Origin: ZC4RG35 sp964571765
GTDB lineage: Bacteria > Actinomycetota > Acidimicrobiia > Spongiisociales > ZC4RG35
DNA: 12,356 nucleotides
NCBI GenBank assembly: GCA_964571765.1
Contig: CAZNDH010000042.1
Span: 1 to 12,356 of the forward strand
Direction: 5' to 3'
In this document: piece after piece, positions 1 to 6,649 of the stretch
Numbering within the stretch: the stretch's first letter is position 1
How the letters are laid out: the number at the start of each line of letters is the position of its first letter
Made by a program: the position numbers and the translations under genes
The notes under the pieces: model-generated
What the model was told of the DNA's origin: nothing
What the model saw: only the letters and a program-made list of their open reading frames with translations
The model's database searches: none

Positions 1-898
1 CCTCGCGGTTGTCGATCACCCACTCCTGGTAGAGGTCGAGGTAGTGGGGGAGCAGGTTTAGGTATTCGGCGATTACTTCGGGGTCAAGGTTGTGAGCGCG
101 CACGGCCATTCCGTGAATCTCCTCGTGTTCCTTGCCAAGGAAGTCATAGAGGAACGGATGCCAGATGAACCGGTCCCACTCGGGATCCCCGTTCCAATGC
201 TCCGAGCTCCTGATCAGCCCGTTGTTGAAAGCGAAGATGAAGCTTCCCGGCGACGAAGGGCGCCCGACGATGGTGTGCAGGGTGGTGGTTCGCATGAATT
301 GGCAGCGGACCCGGAACTGGGGAGAGGCGGATGAGACCTCACAGCTCACATCGTCGTACCTGGAACCGTAAGCCTGGTTGAGTTGGAAGGTCAGGTCCAG
401 GGTGGCCAGGTCGACCAAGGGATCTTCGTTCCAGGCTCGGAAGTCGGCGGAGAGATAAGACTTGGCCAGTCTCACGTCATAGGCGTTTCGAGCGTCGAGG
501 TACCTCTCGGCAGTGGCGATGGCCACTCGGACCTCGTCTTCGCCATACTCGGCCCCTGGACCCACCGGGGAAACCGTTTCCCAGAGTCCTGAGCCAAGGG
601 TCCCGAGTGCAATCACCAGAGCAAGGCAGAGTGCGGCGAGCACGACCCAAGGTGGCGCCACAGCAGCAGTCGGCGGCCGCCCTGTCCGGGCGGCACGGAA
701 TCGGGCTACCCTCGTCGCCGGCTCGGCACGCGGCTCTCTGACTCGCACCACATCCGCCATGCCGGCGTGCCTCCTCTTCAGGATCTCTATGCGGATGCGG
801 AGATCCGCAGCAAGATCCGCGCCGAACAGCTGATCGAGGTGCTCCGATTCGGCGACGATGTTGGCGTTACGGATCCGTGCCTCAACCTCGACGCTCAT
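1..898 (-). CDS. Single-pass membrane protein with NTF2/SnoaL-like outer domain, candidate anti-sigma factor (3' partial)
   Basis: The frame is open for 299 codons and runs off the left edge, so the C-terminus is missing. The ATG lies inside the stop of the sigma-factor gene (ATGA at 895-898), so the two should be translationally coupled. Visible order: a charged cytoplasmic N-terminus (about residues 1-80), one hydrophobic helix (about 84-102, VVLAALCLALVIALGTLG), then an outer region. The stretch at 125-155 (AIATAERYLDARNAYDV) resembles the first helices of NTF2/SnoaL-like folds. The N-terminal part has no cysteine, so this is not a zinc-binding ZAS-type anti-sigma domain. Gene order and topology suggest it binds and restrains the neighbouring sigma factor at the membrane; this is inference. 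It could instead be a secreted-side enzyme or ligand-binding protein that is simply co-expressed. Confidence 0.7.
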   Translation of the reverse strand, partial: MSVEVEARIRNANIVAESEHLDQLFGADLAADLRIRIEILKRRHAGMADVVRVREPRAEPATRVARFRAARTGRPPTAAVAPPWVVLAALCLALVIALGTLGSGLWETVSPVGPGAEYGEDEVRVAIATAERYLDARNAYDVRLAKSYLSADFRAWNEDPLVDLATLDLTFQLNQAYGSRYDDVSCEVSSASPQFRVRCQFMRTTTLHTIVGRPSSPGSFIFAFNNGLIRSSEHWNGDPEWDRFIWHPFLYDFLGKEHEEIHGMAVRAHNLDPEVIAEYLNLLPHYLDLYQEWVIDNRE

Positions 899-1449
899 GC
901 GGGTCCTCTCCATTGGGACGACAGCCCGGAGGCGTCGAGCTGCGAACGTGTTGATTCCAGGTGGCGAGCTAGGCGTTTCTTGGCACGGGAGTACCGATGG
1001 TCGATGGCATCCCGGGAGATCCCGAGGATGTCGGAGATCTCGGAAGGGGTCATCTCCTCCCAGATGGTGAGTTGGAGGATCTCGCGGTCTTGTGGGCTGA
1101 GCCCAGCAAGCGCGTCGAAAAGCTCCTGGTCACCCCTGATCATGGGTTCGTCCACTGCAGGCATCAGATCAACGGAAGCTGCACCCACTTTTCTCACCAG
1201 GGCGGCACGACGCCGGGTTGATCGGCGTTGATTGGCCAACACCCGGAAGGCGACACCGATCAGCCAGGGCAGTTCTTCGGCCGGGTCGGGCAAGGCATCG
1301 ATCCGTCTCCAGGCGGTGAGAAATGTCTCGGCAGCGGCATCCATCGCATCTGCCATCGAAGTGCGCCTAGCGCAATAGGAGAGGATCGCGCGGTGATGCG
1401 TGGCATAGAGGCGTTCGAAGGTGGCTTCATCTCCGGGAACGTCACTCAT
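895..1449 (-). CDS. RNA polymerase sigma-70 family factor, ECF type
   Basis: The protein has 184 residues, a usual ECF length. Region 2 spans about residues 10-55 (ERLYATHHRAILSYCARR, then ETFLTAWRRIDALP), which binds core polymerase and the -10 element. Region 4 spans about 112-165 (LFDALAGLSPQDREILQL, then SEISDILGISRDAIDHRYSRA), a helix-turn-helix for the -35 element. No region 1.1 or 3 is seen, as expected for ECF factors. The ATG at 1449 puts region 2 at the normal distance from the N-terminus, and AGGT about 8 nt upstream may serve as ribosome binding site. The next gene overlaps its stop by four bases and encodes a membrane protein that could be its regulator. Family assignment is secure; the ECF subgroup and regulon cannot be told from the sequence. 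Confidence 0.93.
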   Translation of the reverse strand: MSDVPGDEATFERLYATHHRAILSYCARRTSMADAMDAAAETFLTAWRRIDALPDPAEELPWLIGVAFRVLANQRRSTRRRAALVRKVGAASVDLMPAVDEPMIRGDQELFDALAGLSPQDREILQLTIWEEMTPSEISDILGISRDAIDHRYSRAKKRLARHLESTRSQLDASGLSSQWRGPA

Positions 1450-1471
1450 GCTTGGTGACCTCGACTGTCAG

Positions 1472-1484
1472 GAGCAGCCTGCTC
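1472..1484. promoter_or_regulatory. Short palindrome in the leader of the sigma-factor gene
   Basis: GAGCA, three bases, TGCTC forms a perfect 5-bp inverted repeat 23-35 bp upstream of the sigma start codon, flanked on both sides by TGTCAG (1466-1471 and 1491-1496). It could be an operator or an RNA hairpin. No known regulator is recognised. Confidence 0.3.
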
Positions 1485-1569
1485 ATCACATGTCAGAGAT
1501 GTCCGGCAACGCCCGACTTCTGACAGGTCGGCTAAGGGTATCTGAACCGCGCGGAAGGTCGAATGGTCC

Positions 1570-1591
1570 ACCCCCTCGGTCGTGAGGGGGT
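1570..1591 (-). terminator. Putative terminator hairpin after the FAD oxidoreductase gene
   Basis: ACCCCCTC at 1570-1577 and GAGGGGGT at 1584-1591 form a perfect 8-bp stem with a 6-base loop, 37 bp after the stop of the FAD enzyme gene. No U-tract follows on the minus strand, so it is either a U-less actinobacterial-type terminator or only an mRNA 3' hairpin. Its position between two co-directional transcription units favours termination. Confidence 0.55.
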
Positions 1592-1628
1592 CCTGCGCCA
1601 ACGAGCGTCGGCGACCGCGGGTTGGTGA

Positions 1629-2741
1629 TCACCGGAAACGGGCAGGGGAGAGCCTCTCGGGGTCGACCCCGGCACGGCTCAGCTCGTCGGAGATCGGATT
1701 CCCGGTGACCAGCGAGGCGATCAGCGACCCGTACCCCGGTGAGGTGGCGATCCCGATGCCTCCCTGGCCGGCCAGCCAGAAGAACCCGGGGGCGGTGGGG
1801 TCCTCGCCGATCACCAGGTCACGGTCGGGGGAGAAGGTGCGCAGCCCGGTCCACTGGGAGTTGACCGACCTGATTCCCAGCGTAGTCATCTCATTGATCC
1901 GCTCGAGGGCCAAGGCGACGTCCTCCATCCGGGGTCTGGGATCGCCGGGCTCGGCCGGCTCCTCCTCGGCCAGCGAGCAGAGGAGCTGGGTCCCGTCCGG
2001 CTTGAAGTAACAGCGATGGTCGACGTCGACCACGAACGGCCAGTCCCGATAGCGGTGGTCCCCGGGGACCATGAACGCGGTGCGTCGCATCGGCTGGAGC
2101 CCGATCGGTGTCAGGCCGGCCATGGCAGCTACCGCATCGCCCCAGGCGCCGGCGGCATTGATCAACAGGTCGGCCCGATAGCTCCTCGACAGGGTCGAGA
2201 CCTTCCATCCGCCGTTGTCTCTCTCGATGCCTGCCACCCCGGCCCGTGTATGGATTTCGGCGCCGTGGGTTCTGGCCATTCTGACGAATGCCTGATGGAG
2301 GGCGGCCACGTCGATGTCCTTGGCGACTGGCTCGTAGAGGCCGGCGGCGACTCTCTCCGGGCGGAGCACCGGCACTATGGCCAGAGCAGCATCCCGATCT
2401 ATGAGCTGCGCCTCGAACCCCCTGGGCATCGGCTCGGCCGCCAGCGCCTCGAGACCTTCGACCTGGGTCTCATCTGCCACCCACAGAAGTCCCCGATCGT
2501 TGAGGAGAGGGCTGTCGACGACACCTTCGGGAGGGGCATCGAAGAAGGCGGCCGATGCCGCGGCCAAGGGTCGGGCGCCCTGGGCCCCGTAGTTCACCAC
2601 GAACAGCGCCGCCGACCTCCCGGTGGTGTGGTAGGCCAGGGTCTGCTCGGCTTCGAGGAGGGTCACCTTTGCGTGAGTGGCGAGATGAGCCGCCGCCGCG
2701 ACGCCGGCCATGCCCCCGCCTATGACCAGGACGTCGATCAC
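1629..2741 (-). CDS. FAD-dependent amino acid dehydrogenase, D-arginine dehydrogenase-like (DAO family)
   Basis: The 370-aa protein starts with a Rossmann FAD motif (GGGMAG, residues 8-13, with E30 ending the second strand). From memory it aligns along its length with Pseudomonas D-arginine dehydrogenase: YHTTGRSAA (37-45), INAAGAW (194-200), GLQPMRRTAF (214-223), CYFKPDG (244-250), WTGLRTF (297-303) and AGQGGIGI (324-331). Arg219/220, Tyr245 and Arg301 fall where that enzyme holds the substrate carboxylate and active-site tyrosine. It probably oxidises a D- or secondary amino acid to the imino acid and passes electrons to a carrier rather than O2. The open frame continues upstream, but that part lies antisense-free inside the quinone-oxidoreductase gene and has no family similarity. 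GTG at 2741 overlaps that gene's stop (GTGA) and matches the family N-terminus. The substrate is not certain. Confidence 0.88.
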   Translation of the reverse strand: MIDVLVIGGGMAGVAAAAHLATHAKVTLLEAEQTLAYHTTGRSAALFVVNYGAQGARPLAAASAAFFDAPPEGVVDSPLLNDRGLLWVADETQVEGLEALAAEPMPRGFEAQLIDRDAALAIVPVLRPERVAAGLYEPVAKDIDVAALHQAFVRMARTHGAEIHTRAGVAGIERDNGGWKVSTLSRSYRADLLINAAGAWGDAVAAMAGLTPIGLQPMRRTAFMVPGDHRYRDWPFVVDVDHRCYFKPDGTQLLCSLAEEEPAEPGDPRPRMEDVALALERINEMTTLGIRSVNSQWTGLRTFSPDRDLVIGEDPTAPGFFWLAGQGGIGIATSPGYGSLIASLVTGNPISDELSRAGVDPERLSPARFR

Positions 2742-3703
2742 GGGTTGATCACGACACGGCCGACCGCACGGCGCTCGGCGACCACCCGGAAAGCCTCCTG
2801 GCCTTCGTCCAGGGTGAACTTCGAGCCGATCCGCGGCTCGAGGGTGCCGTCGGCCGCCCAGTCGAGAATCTGTCTTCGGTTCATCGCCGACTTCACCGGT
2901 TCCTCGGTTGTGAACCGGCCCCAGAACACTCCCACCAGGGAGTTCCCCTTGAGGAGGGGGATGTTGAGAGGGATGCGCGGGATGTCGCCGGCGGCAAACC
3001 CGACCACGAGGAGCCTGCCGTCCCACCGGGTCGACCGAAGAGCCTGTTCGGTGGTCACACCACCCACCGGGTCGTAGACCACATCGACCCCGGCGCCACC
3101 GGTGGCCTGATCGATGCCCTCTCGGAGGTCGCTCTCGTCATAGCGTATGACGTGGTCCGCCCCGGCATCCTCGACCAGGTCCGCTTTCTCGGCGGAGGAC
3201 ACCGCGGCCAACACCGTTGCGCCGAGCGCCTTGCCGATCTGCACCGCGGCCAGTCCTACTCCACCCGCTGCACCCAATACCAGAAGCGCCTCTCCCGGTT
3301 CTACTCGCGCCCGGTCGACCAGGGCGTGGTAGGAGGTCCCGTAGGTGCCGGGGAGGGTGGCCCCGGTGTCGAACCCGATCGAGTCGGGGAGGTGGTCGAC
3401 CGATGCGACCGGGATCGCCACCTTTTCGGCCATAGCCCCGTAGGGGACGAACCCGCACACCCGGTCGCCGGGGGAGAAGTCGCCGCTCCCTTCCACGATC
3501 GTGCCCGCCAGCTCGTAGCCGGGGGCGAACGGTGGCTCTGGTCGGATCTGGTAGTGACCCGAGACCATGAGGGTGTCGGCGAAGTTGACCACTGCTGAGG
3601 CCACCTCGACCACCACCATCCCCTCGCCCCGGTCGGGGTCGGGGAGCTCCCCGACCCCGAGACCGTCTATCCCCTGGTAGGCGTGGCATACGAGAGCGCG
3701 CAT
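2738..3703 (-). CDS. Zinc-independent quinone oxidoreductase-type MDR enzyme
   Basis: The 321-aa protein is a medium-chain dehydrogenase/reductase of the NADPH:quinone oxidoreductase branch. The N-terminal GroES-like domain carries NFADTLMVSGHYQ (about 40-52) and PPFAPGYELAGTI (about 58-70). The nucleotide-binding domain carries LGAAGGVGLAAVQIGKALGA (about 143-162), the AAGGVG form typical of the zinc-less group, and zinc ligand clusters are absent. It probably reduces quinones or enones with NAD(P)H. The ATG at 3703 gives the family's standard N-terminus (MRALVCHAY) and sits 6 nt behind a TAGTCT -10 box, so the mRNA may be leaderless. Its stop overlaps the start of the FAD dehydrogenase gene, which suggests co-expression. 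The exact substrate cannot be read from sequence. Confidence 0.9.
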   Translation of the reverse strand: MRALVCHAYQGIDGLGVGELPDPDRGEGMVVVEVASAVVNFADTLMVSGHYQIRPEPPFAPGYELAGTIVEGSGDFSPGDRVCGFVPYGAMAEKVAIPVASVDHLPDSIGFDTGATLPGTYGTSYHALVDRARVEPGEALLVLGAAGGVGLAAVQIGKALGATVLAAVSSAEKADLVEDAGADHVIRYDESDLREGIDQATGGAGVDVVYDPVGGVTTEQALRSTRWDGRLLVVGFAAGDIPRIPLNIPLLKGNSLVGVFWGRFTTEEPVKSAMNRRQILDWAADGTLEPRIGSKFTLDEGQEAFRVVAERRAVGRVVINP

Positions 3704-3709
3704 CCGACC

Positions 3710-3715
3710 AGACTA
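3710..3715 (-). promoter_or_regulatory. -10 box for the quinone oxidoreductase gene (leaderless type)
   Basis: TAGTCT on the minus strand fits TANNNT and ends 6 nt before the ATG at 3703, the spacing expected when transcription starts at the start codon. No convincing -35 box is visible. Confidence 0.45.
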
Positions 3716-3757
3716 CGACACCCTGTCCCGGGCCGACTTCTGACACAATCCTGGCTG

Positions 3758-4423
3758 GTGCCTGTCGAGCCGATGCCCTCGAGTTTCGATCTGCCGACCC
3801 CGGTGGACGACGACGGCGACGTGATCGCCGTTGGGGGGGACCTGTCCCCGGGAACCATCCTCCAGGCATACCGTAAGGGGTTGTTCCCCATGCATCTACC
3901 AGACGGCCACCTGGGGTGGTGGTCGCCCGTGGAGCGTGCCATCCTCCCGCTCGACGGGTTCCGTGTCTCGCGCTCTCTTCGCCAGTCGACCCGCCGTTTC
4001 ACCATCACCTTGGACGAGGACTTCGCCTCGGTCATCGACGGTTGCGCCGACCCCCAGCGTGAAGGCGGATGGATCACCCCCGACTTCGTTGAGGCATATA
4101 CCGAGTTGCATCGCCTGGGGTGGGCTCACTCCATCGAGGTTCGTGACATGGACGGCGTAGTGGTCGGTGGCCTCTACGGGGTGGCCATCAACGGACTCTT
4201 CGCCGGGGAATCGATGTTCCACCGAGTGCGCGACGCATCCAAGGTGGCCCTGCTTCACCTGGTGGTGCTGATGAACGAAGGGGGTGGCAGGCTTATCGAT
4301 GTGCAGTGGCTCACCCCCCACCTCGAGGCGCTAGGGGCGGTCGTTGTGGGTCGGCGCGGATACCTCGACCTGTTGAGCCAAGCCCTGGGCGGGGTTGGCC
4401 CGTTCGGCACGGGCACTGGTTAG
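3758..4423 (+). CDS. aat: Leucyl/phenylalanyl-tRNA--protein transferase
   Basis: This enzyme adds Leu or Phe from aminoacyl-tRNA to N-terminal Arg/Lys of proteins, marking them for ClpS/ClpAP-type degradation in the N-end rule pathway. The 221 residues carry the family signature in order: VGGDLSPG (25-32), YRKGLFPM (38-45), WWSPVERAILP (54-64), GWITPDFVEAY (104-114), AHSIEV (123-128), GGLYGVAINGLFAGESMFHR (137-156), DASKVAL (159-165) and DVQWLTPHLEALGA (181-194). GTG at 3758 was chosen because it yields the usual short N-terminus (PVEPMPSSFDLP); the 25 codons upstream in frame look like non-coding intergenic sequence. It is divergent from the quinone oxidoreductase gene with 54 bp between starts. 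A weak CACAAT at 3744-3749 may be its -10 box, giving another near-leaderless start. Confidence 0.95.
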   Translation: MPVEPMPSSFDLPTPVDDDGDVIAVGGDLSPGTILQAYRKGLFPMHLPDGHLGWWSPVERAILPLDGFRVSRSLRQSTRRFTITLDEDFASVIDGCADPQREGGWITPDFVEAYTELHRLGWAHSIEVRDMDGVVVGGLYGVAINGLFAGESMFHRVRDASKVALLHLVVLMNEGGGRLIDVQWLTPHLEALGAVVVGRRGYLDLLSQALGGVGPFGTGTG

Positions 4424-4426
4424 AGT
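4421..4426 (+). promoter_or_regulatory. -10 box for the universal stress protein gene (leaderless type)
   Basis: TAGAGT overlaps the aat stop codon and lies 7 nt before GTG 4434. Together with the lack of a Shine-Dalgarno sequence this suggests a separate, leaderless transcript for the stress protein gene. Confidence 0.45.
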
Positions 4427-4433
4427 CGCCGCC

Positions 4434-5306
4434 GTGCTTGACAGTGGCACGGCGCGAGCCGTCGTGGCCGGAGTCGACCTCACCGCCCTGGGAAGGAGAG
4501 TGGCCGACCGGGCTCGGATGATCGCCGAGGCGTCCGGTGCACCCCTCACACTGGTCCATGTGGTCGAGCCGGTGTCCGAGGCCCTCATCGAACCGTCCCT
4601 TGCTCGGTTGATGCACGAGCGCCAGGCTGCCGCCGCCGAGGAGCTCGCCAGATGGTGCCGGGAGCGGTCGGAGGTCGAAGTCGAGCTCGAGGTGGTCAAG
4701 GGGTCACCGGCTTGGGAGCTGGCCTCGCGCTCCAAGAGAGCACGGATGGTGGTCGTCGGGTCGTCGACAATCGACGCCTTTACCCTGGGCCCCACCGCTC
4801 GCCGGGTGGCGAGGAAGTCGGTGTGCCACACGCTGGTGGTACGCCGCCAGCCCAGGGTCCCGTACCGCCGGGTAATTGTCGCCGTCGATTTCTCCGAGGC
4901 GTCGAAGGTCGGGGTGGAGATGTCGCTCGAGCTGTTCTCCGAGGCGGACATCACTTTGCTCTACTCGCTGACCTCCCGATTCGATCCCCTGCTGGTCGCC
5001 GCCGGGTTGTTCACCGAGGAACTAGACGCCTCGAGGAGCCGCCGGCTCGACGTGGCCGCCGATCGGATGGCCGAGTTCGCCCACTCCTGGGGGGACCGGG
5101 TGGGAACGCTGATCGCCGACGGGCCCCCGTTGGAGACCGTCGACGAAGTGGTGAGGCGGCGCAACGCCGACCTGGTGGTGGCTTCCAGCAGGGGGGCGAC
5201 CGCCACCAGAATGGTGCTGCTGGGCACGGTCGCCGAGGGTCTGCTCCATGCCGCCCCAAGTGACGTCCTGGTGGCCAGGGTGCCGGCCGCCTTTCGCCGC
5301 CCTTAG
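4434..5306 (+). CDS. Universal stress protein, tandem UspA domains
   Basis: The 290-aa cytoplasmic protein has two Usp domains. Domain 1 (about residues 6-135) has ARAVVAGVDLTALG, PLTLVHVVEP and RARMVVVGSSTIDAFTLGPT; its phosphate-binding glycine segment reads LGPTARRV instead of the usual GS. Domain 2 (about 140-285) is closer to consensus: RRVIVAVDFSEASKVG, NADLVVASSRGATATRMVLL, then GTVAEGLLHAAPSDVLVA, so it is the likelier ATP-binding half. Such proteins are induced in starvation, hypoxia or stationary phase in actinobacteria. GTG 4434 was chosen because of the -10 box just upstream; TTG 4395 would overlap aat by 29 bp and add 13 residues unlike the family. Its TAG interlocks with the TAA of the facing histidine-kinase gene. 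Confidence 0.9.
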   Translation: MLDSGTARAVVAGVDLTALGRRVADRARMIAEASGAPLTLVHVVEPVSEALIEPSLARLMHERQAAAAEELARWCRERSEVEVELEVVKGSPAWELASRSKRARMVVVGSSTIDAFTLGPTARRVARKSVCHTLVVRRQPRVPYRRVIVAVDFSEASKVGVEMSLELFSEADITLLYSLTSRFDPLLVAAGLFTEELDASRSRRLDVAADRMAEFAHSWGDRVGTLIADGPPLETVDEVVRRRNADLVVASSRGATATRMVLLGTVAEGLLHAAPSDVLVARVPAAFRRP

Positions 5307-6649
5307 GGTGTGACTACGGGGAGAGCCACCGTGAAGGTGGTTCCGGATGGGTCGCTGTCCACCGTGATCGTGCCACCGGCGCGAGAGACGATGTTGTGCG
5401 AGGTGTGCAATCCGAGGCCGGTCCCTTTCCCCGGGTCCTTGGTGGTGAAGAAAGGGTCGAAGATCCGGGGGAGTAGTTCCTCGGGGATGCCACCACCGGT
5501 GTCGGAGACGGTGACCACCACATGGTCGCCGTTGCTCCTGGCTGTTATCCGCAGGTTGCCATCGCCATCCATGGCATCGGCGGCGTTGTCAATGAGGTTG
5601 GTCCACACCTGGTTGAGATCGCGGCCCGGCGCCAGGACCGGAGGCAGGTCGTCAGCGAGGTCGGTCTCAACGTCGAGGTTGCGGAGCTTGTGCTTGAGCA
5701 GGACGAGGGTGTCCTCGATCCCCTTGGGGATCTCGACCTCCTGGACCGGGGCGCGGTCGAGAAAGCTGTACTCCTTCACGATCCTGACCAGTTCGGAGAC
5801 CCGGGAGGCACCGATACCGATCTCCTCGATCAACTGGCCGGCGGCTTCGCGCAGGGCGATGAACCTGAGGAGATGACAACGGAGCACACCTTCGACATGG
5901 GCCACCGAGCTCTCCAGCGACTCGATGGTCCAGCCGTTGGCGATCAACACCGGCGCCAGCTCCCAAGCGTCCGGCACATCGTTTTGGGCTAACCAGCCGG
6001 CCATCTCCTCGTTGGCGCTGGCTCGGTCCAGGGGTTTGGAGGGAGGCTCTACCGGATCGTGGATAAGCGGATCGAAGCCGAGCTTGAGGGCCATGGCGGC
6101 GTTGGTCTCGATCAGGTCCCGGTGAACCTCGGCAAGCTCCTGGGTGCTCCTGCCCACCGCCGCTGCCGGGTTGTTGAGCTCGTGCATCAACTGGGCGGCC
6201 ATCCGTCCCAAGGCGGCCATCCTCTCCCCGTGGCGAAGGGTCTCTTCGGTGCTGCGGAGACGAGAGGTCACCGTTCGGAACATTCGGCGGGCGACCCTGG
6301 GATCCTCGAGAAGGCGATTGAACGCCGAGGCAGGCACCCGGACCACCAAGGATGAGGTGAGTGCACTCACACTGGCGATGCGAGGGGCGTTGTCGAGGAG
6401 GGCGAGCTCGCCTACCACGTCACCGGGCTTGATCCGGGCCAACTCGATTGTCTGACCACCCTGAACGGTGGTGACCACCAGCTCACCCTCCACCAGGACG
6501 TACATCTCCTCAGACCGGGCGCCTTCCTCGATGATCACCGTCCCTGGCTCCAGCTCGACCTGCTCGGAGACATCGCACACCTCGAAGAGCAGCTTCGCCG
6601 GGAGGTCGGAGAAGTAGGTGACGGAGCGTAGGATCTCGGCGGTGTTCAT
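5303..6649 (-). CDS. Histidine kinase with N-terminal cyclic-nucleotide-binding domain
   Basis: The 448-aa soluble protein has a cNMP-binding domain at about 8-125 followed by a kinase core. The phosphate-binding cassette GELALLDNAPRIASV (80-94) keeps the canonical Glu81 and Arg90, so it may really bind cAMP or cGMP. The H-box is MAAQLMHELNNPAAAVG (150-166) with His156 as phospho-acceptor. The ATPase domain shows NQVWTNLIDNAADAM (N box, 346-360), DTGGG (383-387), FDPFF (397-401) and GTGLGL (409-414). Between the two expected DHp helices lies an unusually long helical insert (about 175-280). No membrane helix is seen. ATG 6649 overlaps the stop of the flavoprotein response-regulator gene (ATGA), making that protein its likely partner. 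The frame is open upstream, but the extra codons belong to the other gene's antisense-free overlap and lack similarity. Confidence 0.92.
   Translation of the reverse strand: MNTAEILRSVTYFSDLPAKLLFEVCDVSEQVELEPGTVIIEEGARSEEMYVLVEGELVVTTVQGGQTIELARIKPGDVVGELALLDNAPRIASVSALTSSLVVRVPASAFNRLLEDPRVARRMFRTVTSRLRSTEETLRHGERMAALGRMAAQLMHELNNPAAAVGRSTQELAEVHRDLIETNAAMALKLGFDPLIHDPVEPPSKPLDRASANEEMAGWLAQNDVPDAWELAPVLIANGWTIESLESSVAHVEGVLRCHLLRFIALREAAGQLIEEIGIGASRVSELVRIVKEYSFLDRAPVQEVEIPKGIEDTLVLLKHKLRNLDVETDLADDLPPVLAPGRDLNQVWTNLIDNAADAMDGDGNLRITARSNGDHVVVTVSDTGGGIPEELLPRIFDPFFTTKDPGKGTGLGLHTSHNIVSRAGGTITVDSDPSGTTFTVALPVVTP

Larger units (their letters stand above)
1450..1628. other. Intergenic region upstream of the sigma-factor gene
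   Basis: This 179-bp stretch has no gene. It holds three TGTCAG/CTGACA elements (1466-1471, 1491-1496 and, inverted, 1520-1525), the short palindrome at 1472-1484, and the stem-loop at 1570-1591 behind the FAD enzyme gene. No clear -35/-10 pair could be read for the sigma gene. ECF genes are often autoregulated from such regions, but no such promoter is proven here. Confidence 0.6.

Noticed and set aside
2016..3077. Long plus-strand open frame opposite the FAD enzyme and quinone oxidoreductase genes
   Set aside because: It is antisense to two clear family members, its translation has no family features, and long antisense frames are common in GC-rich DNA.
3138..3869. 243-codon minus-strand frame overlapping the quinone oxidoreductase and aat genes
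   Set aside because: The translation is almost only Arg, Gly and Pro, a frame-shifted shadow of the real genes.
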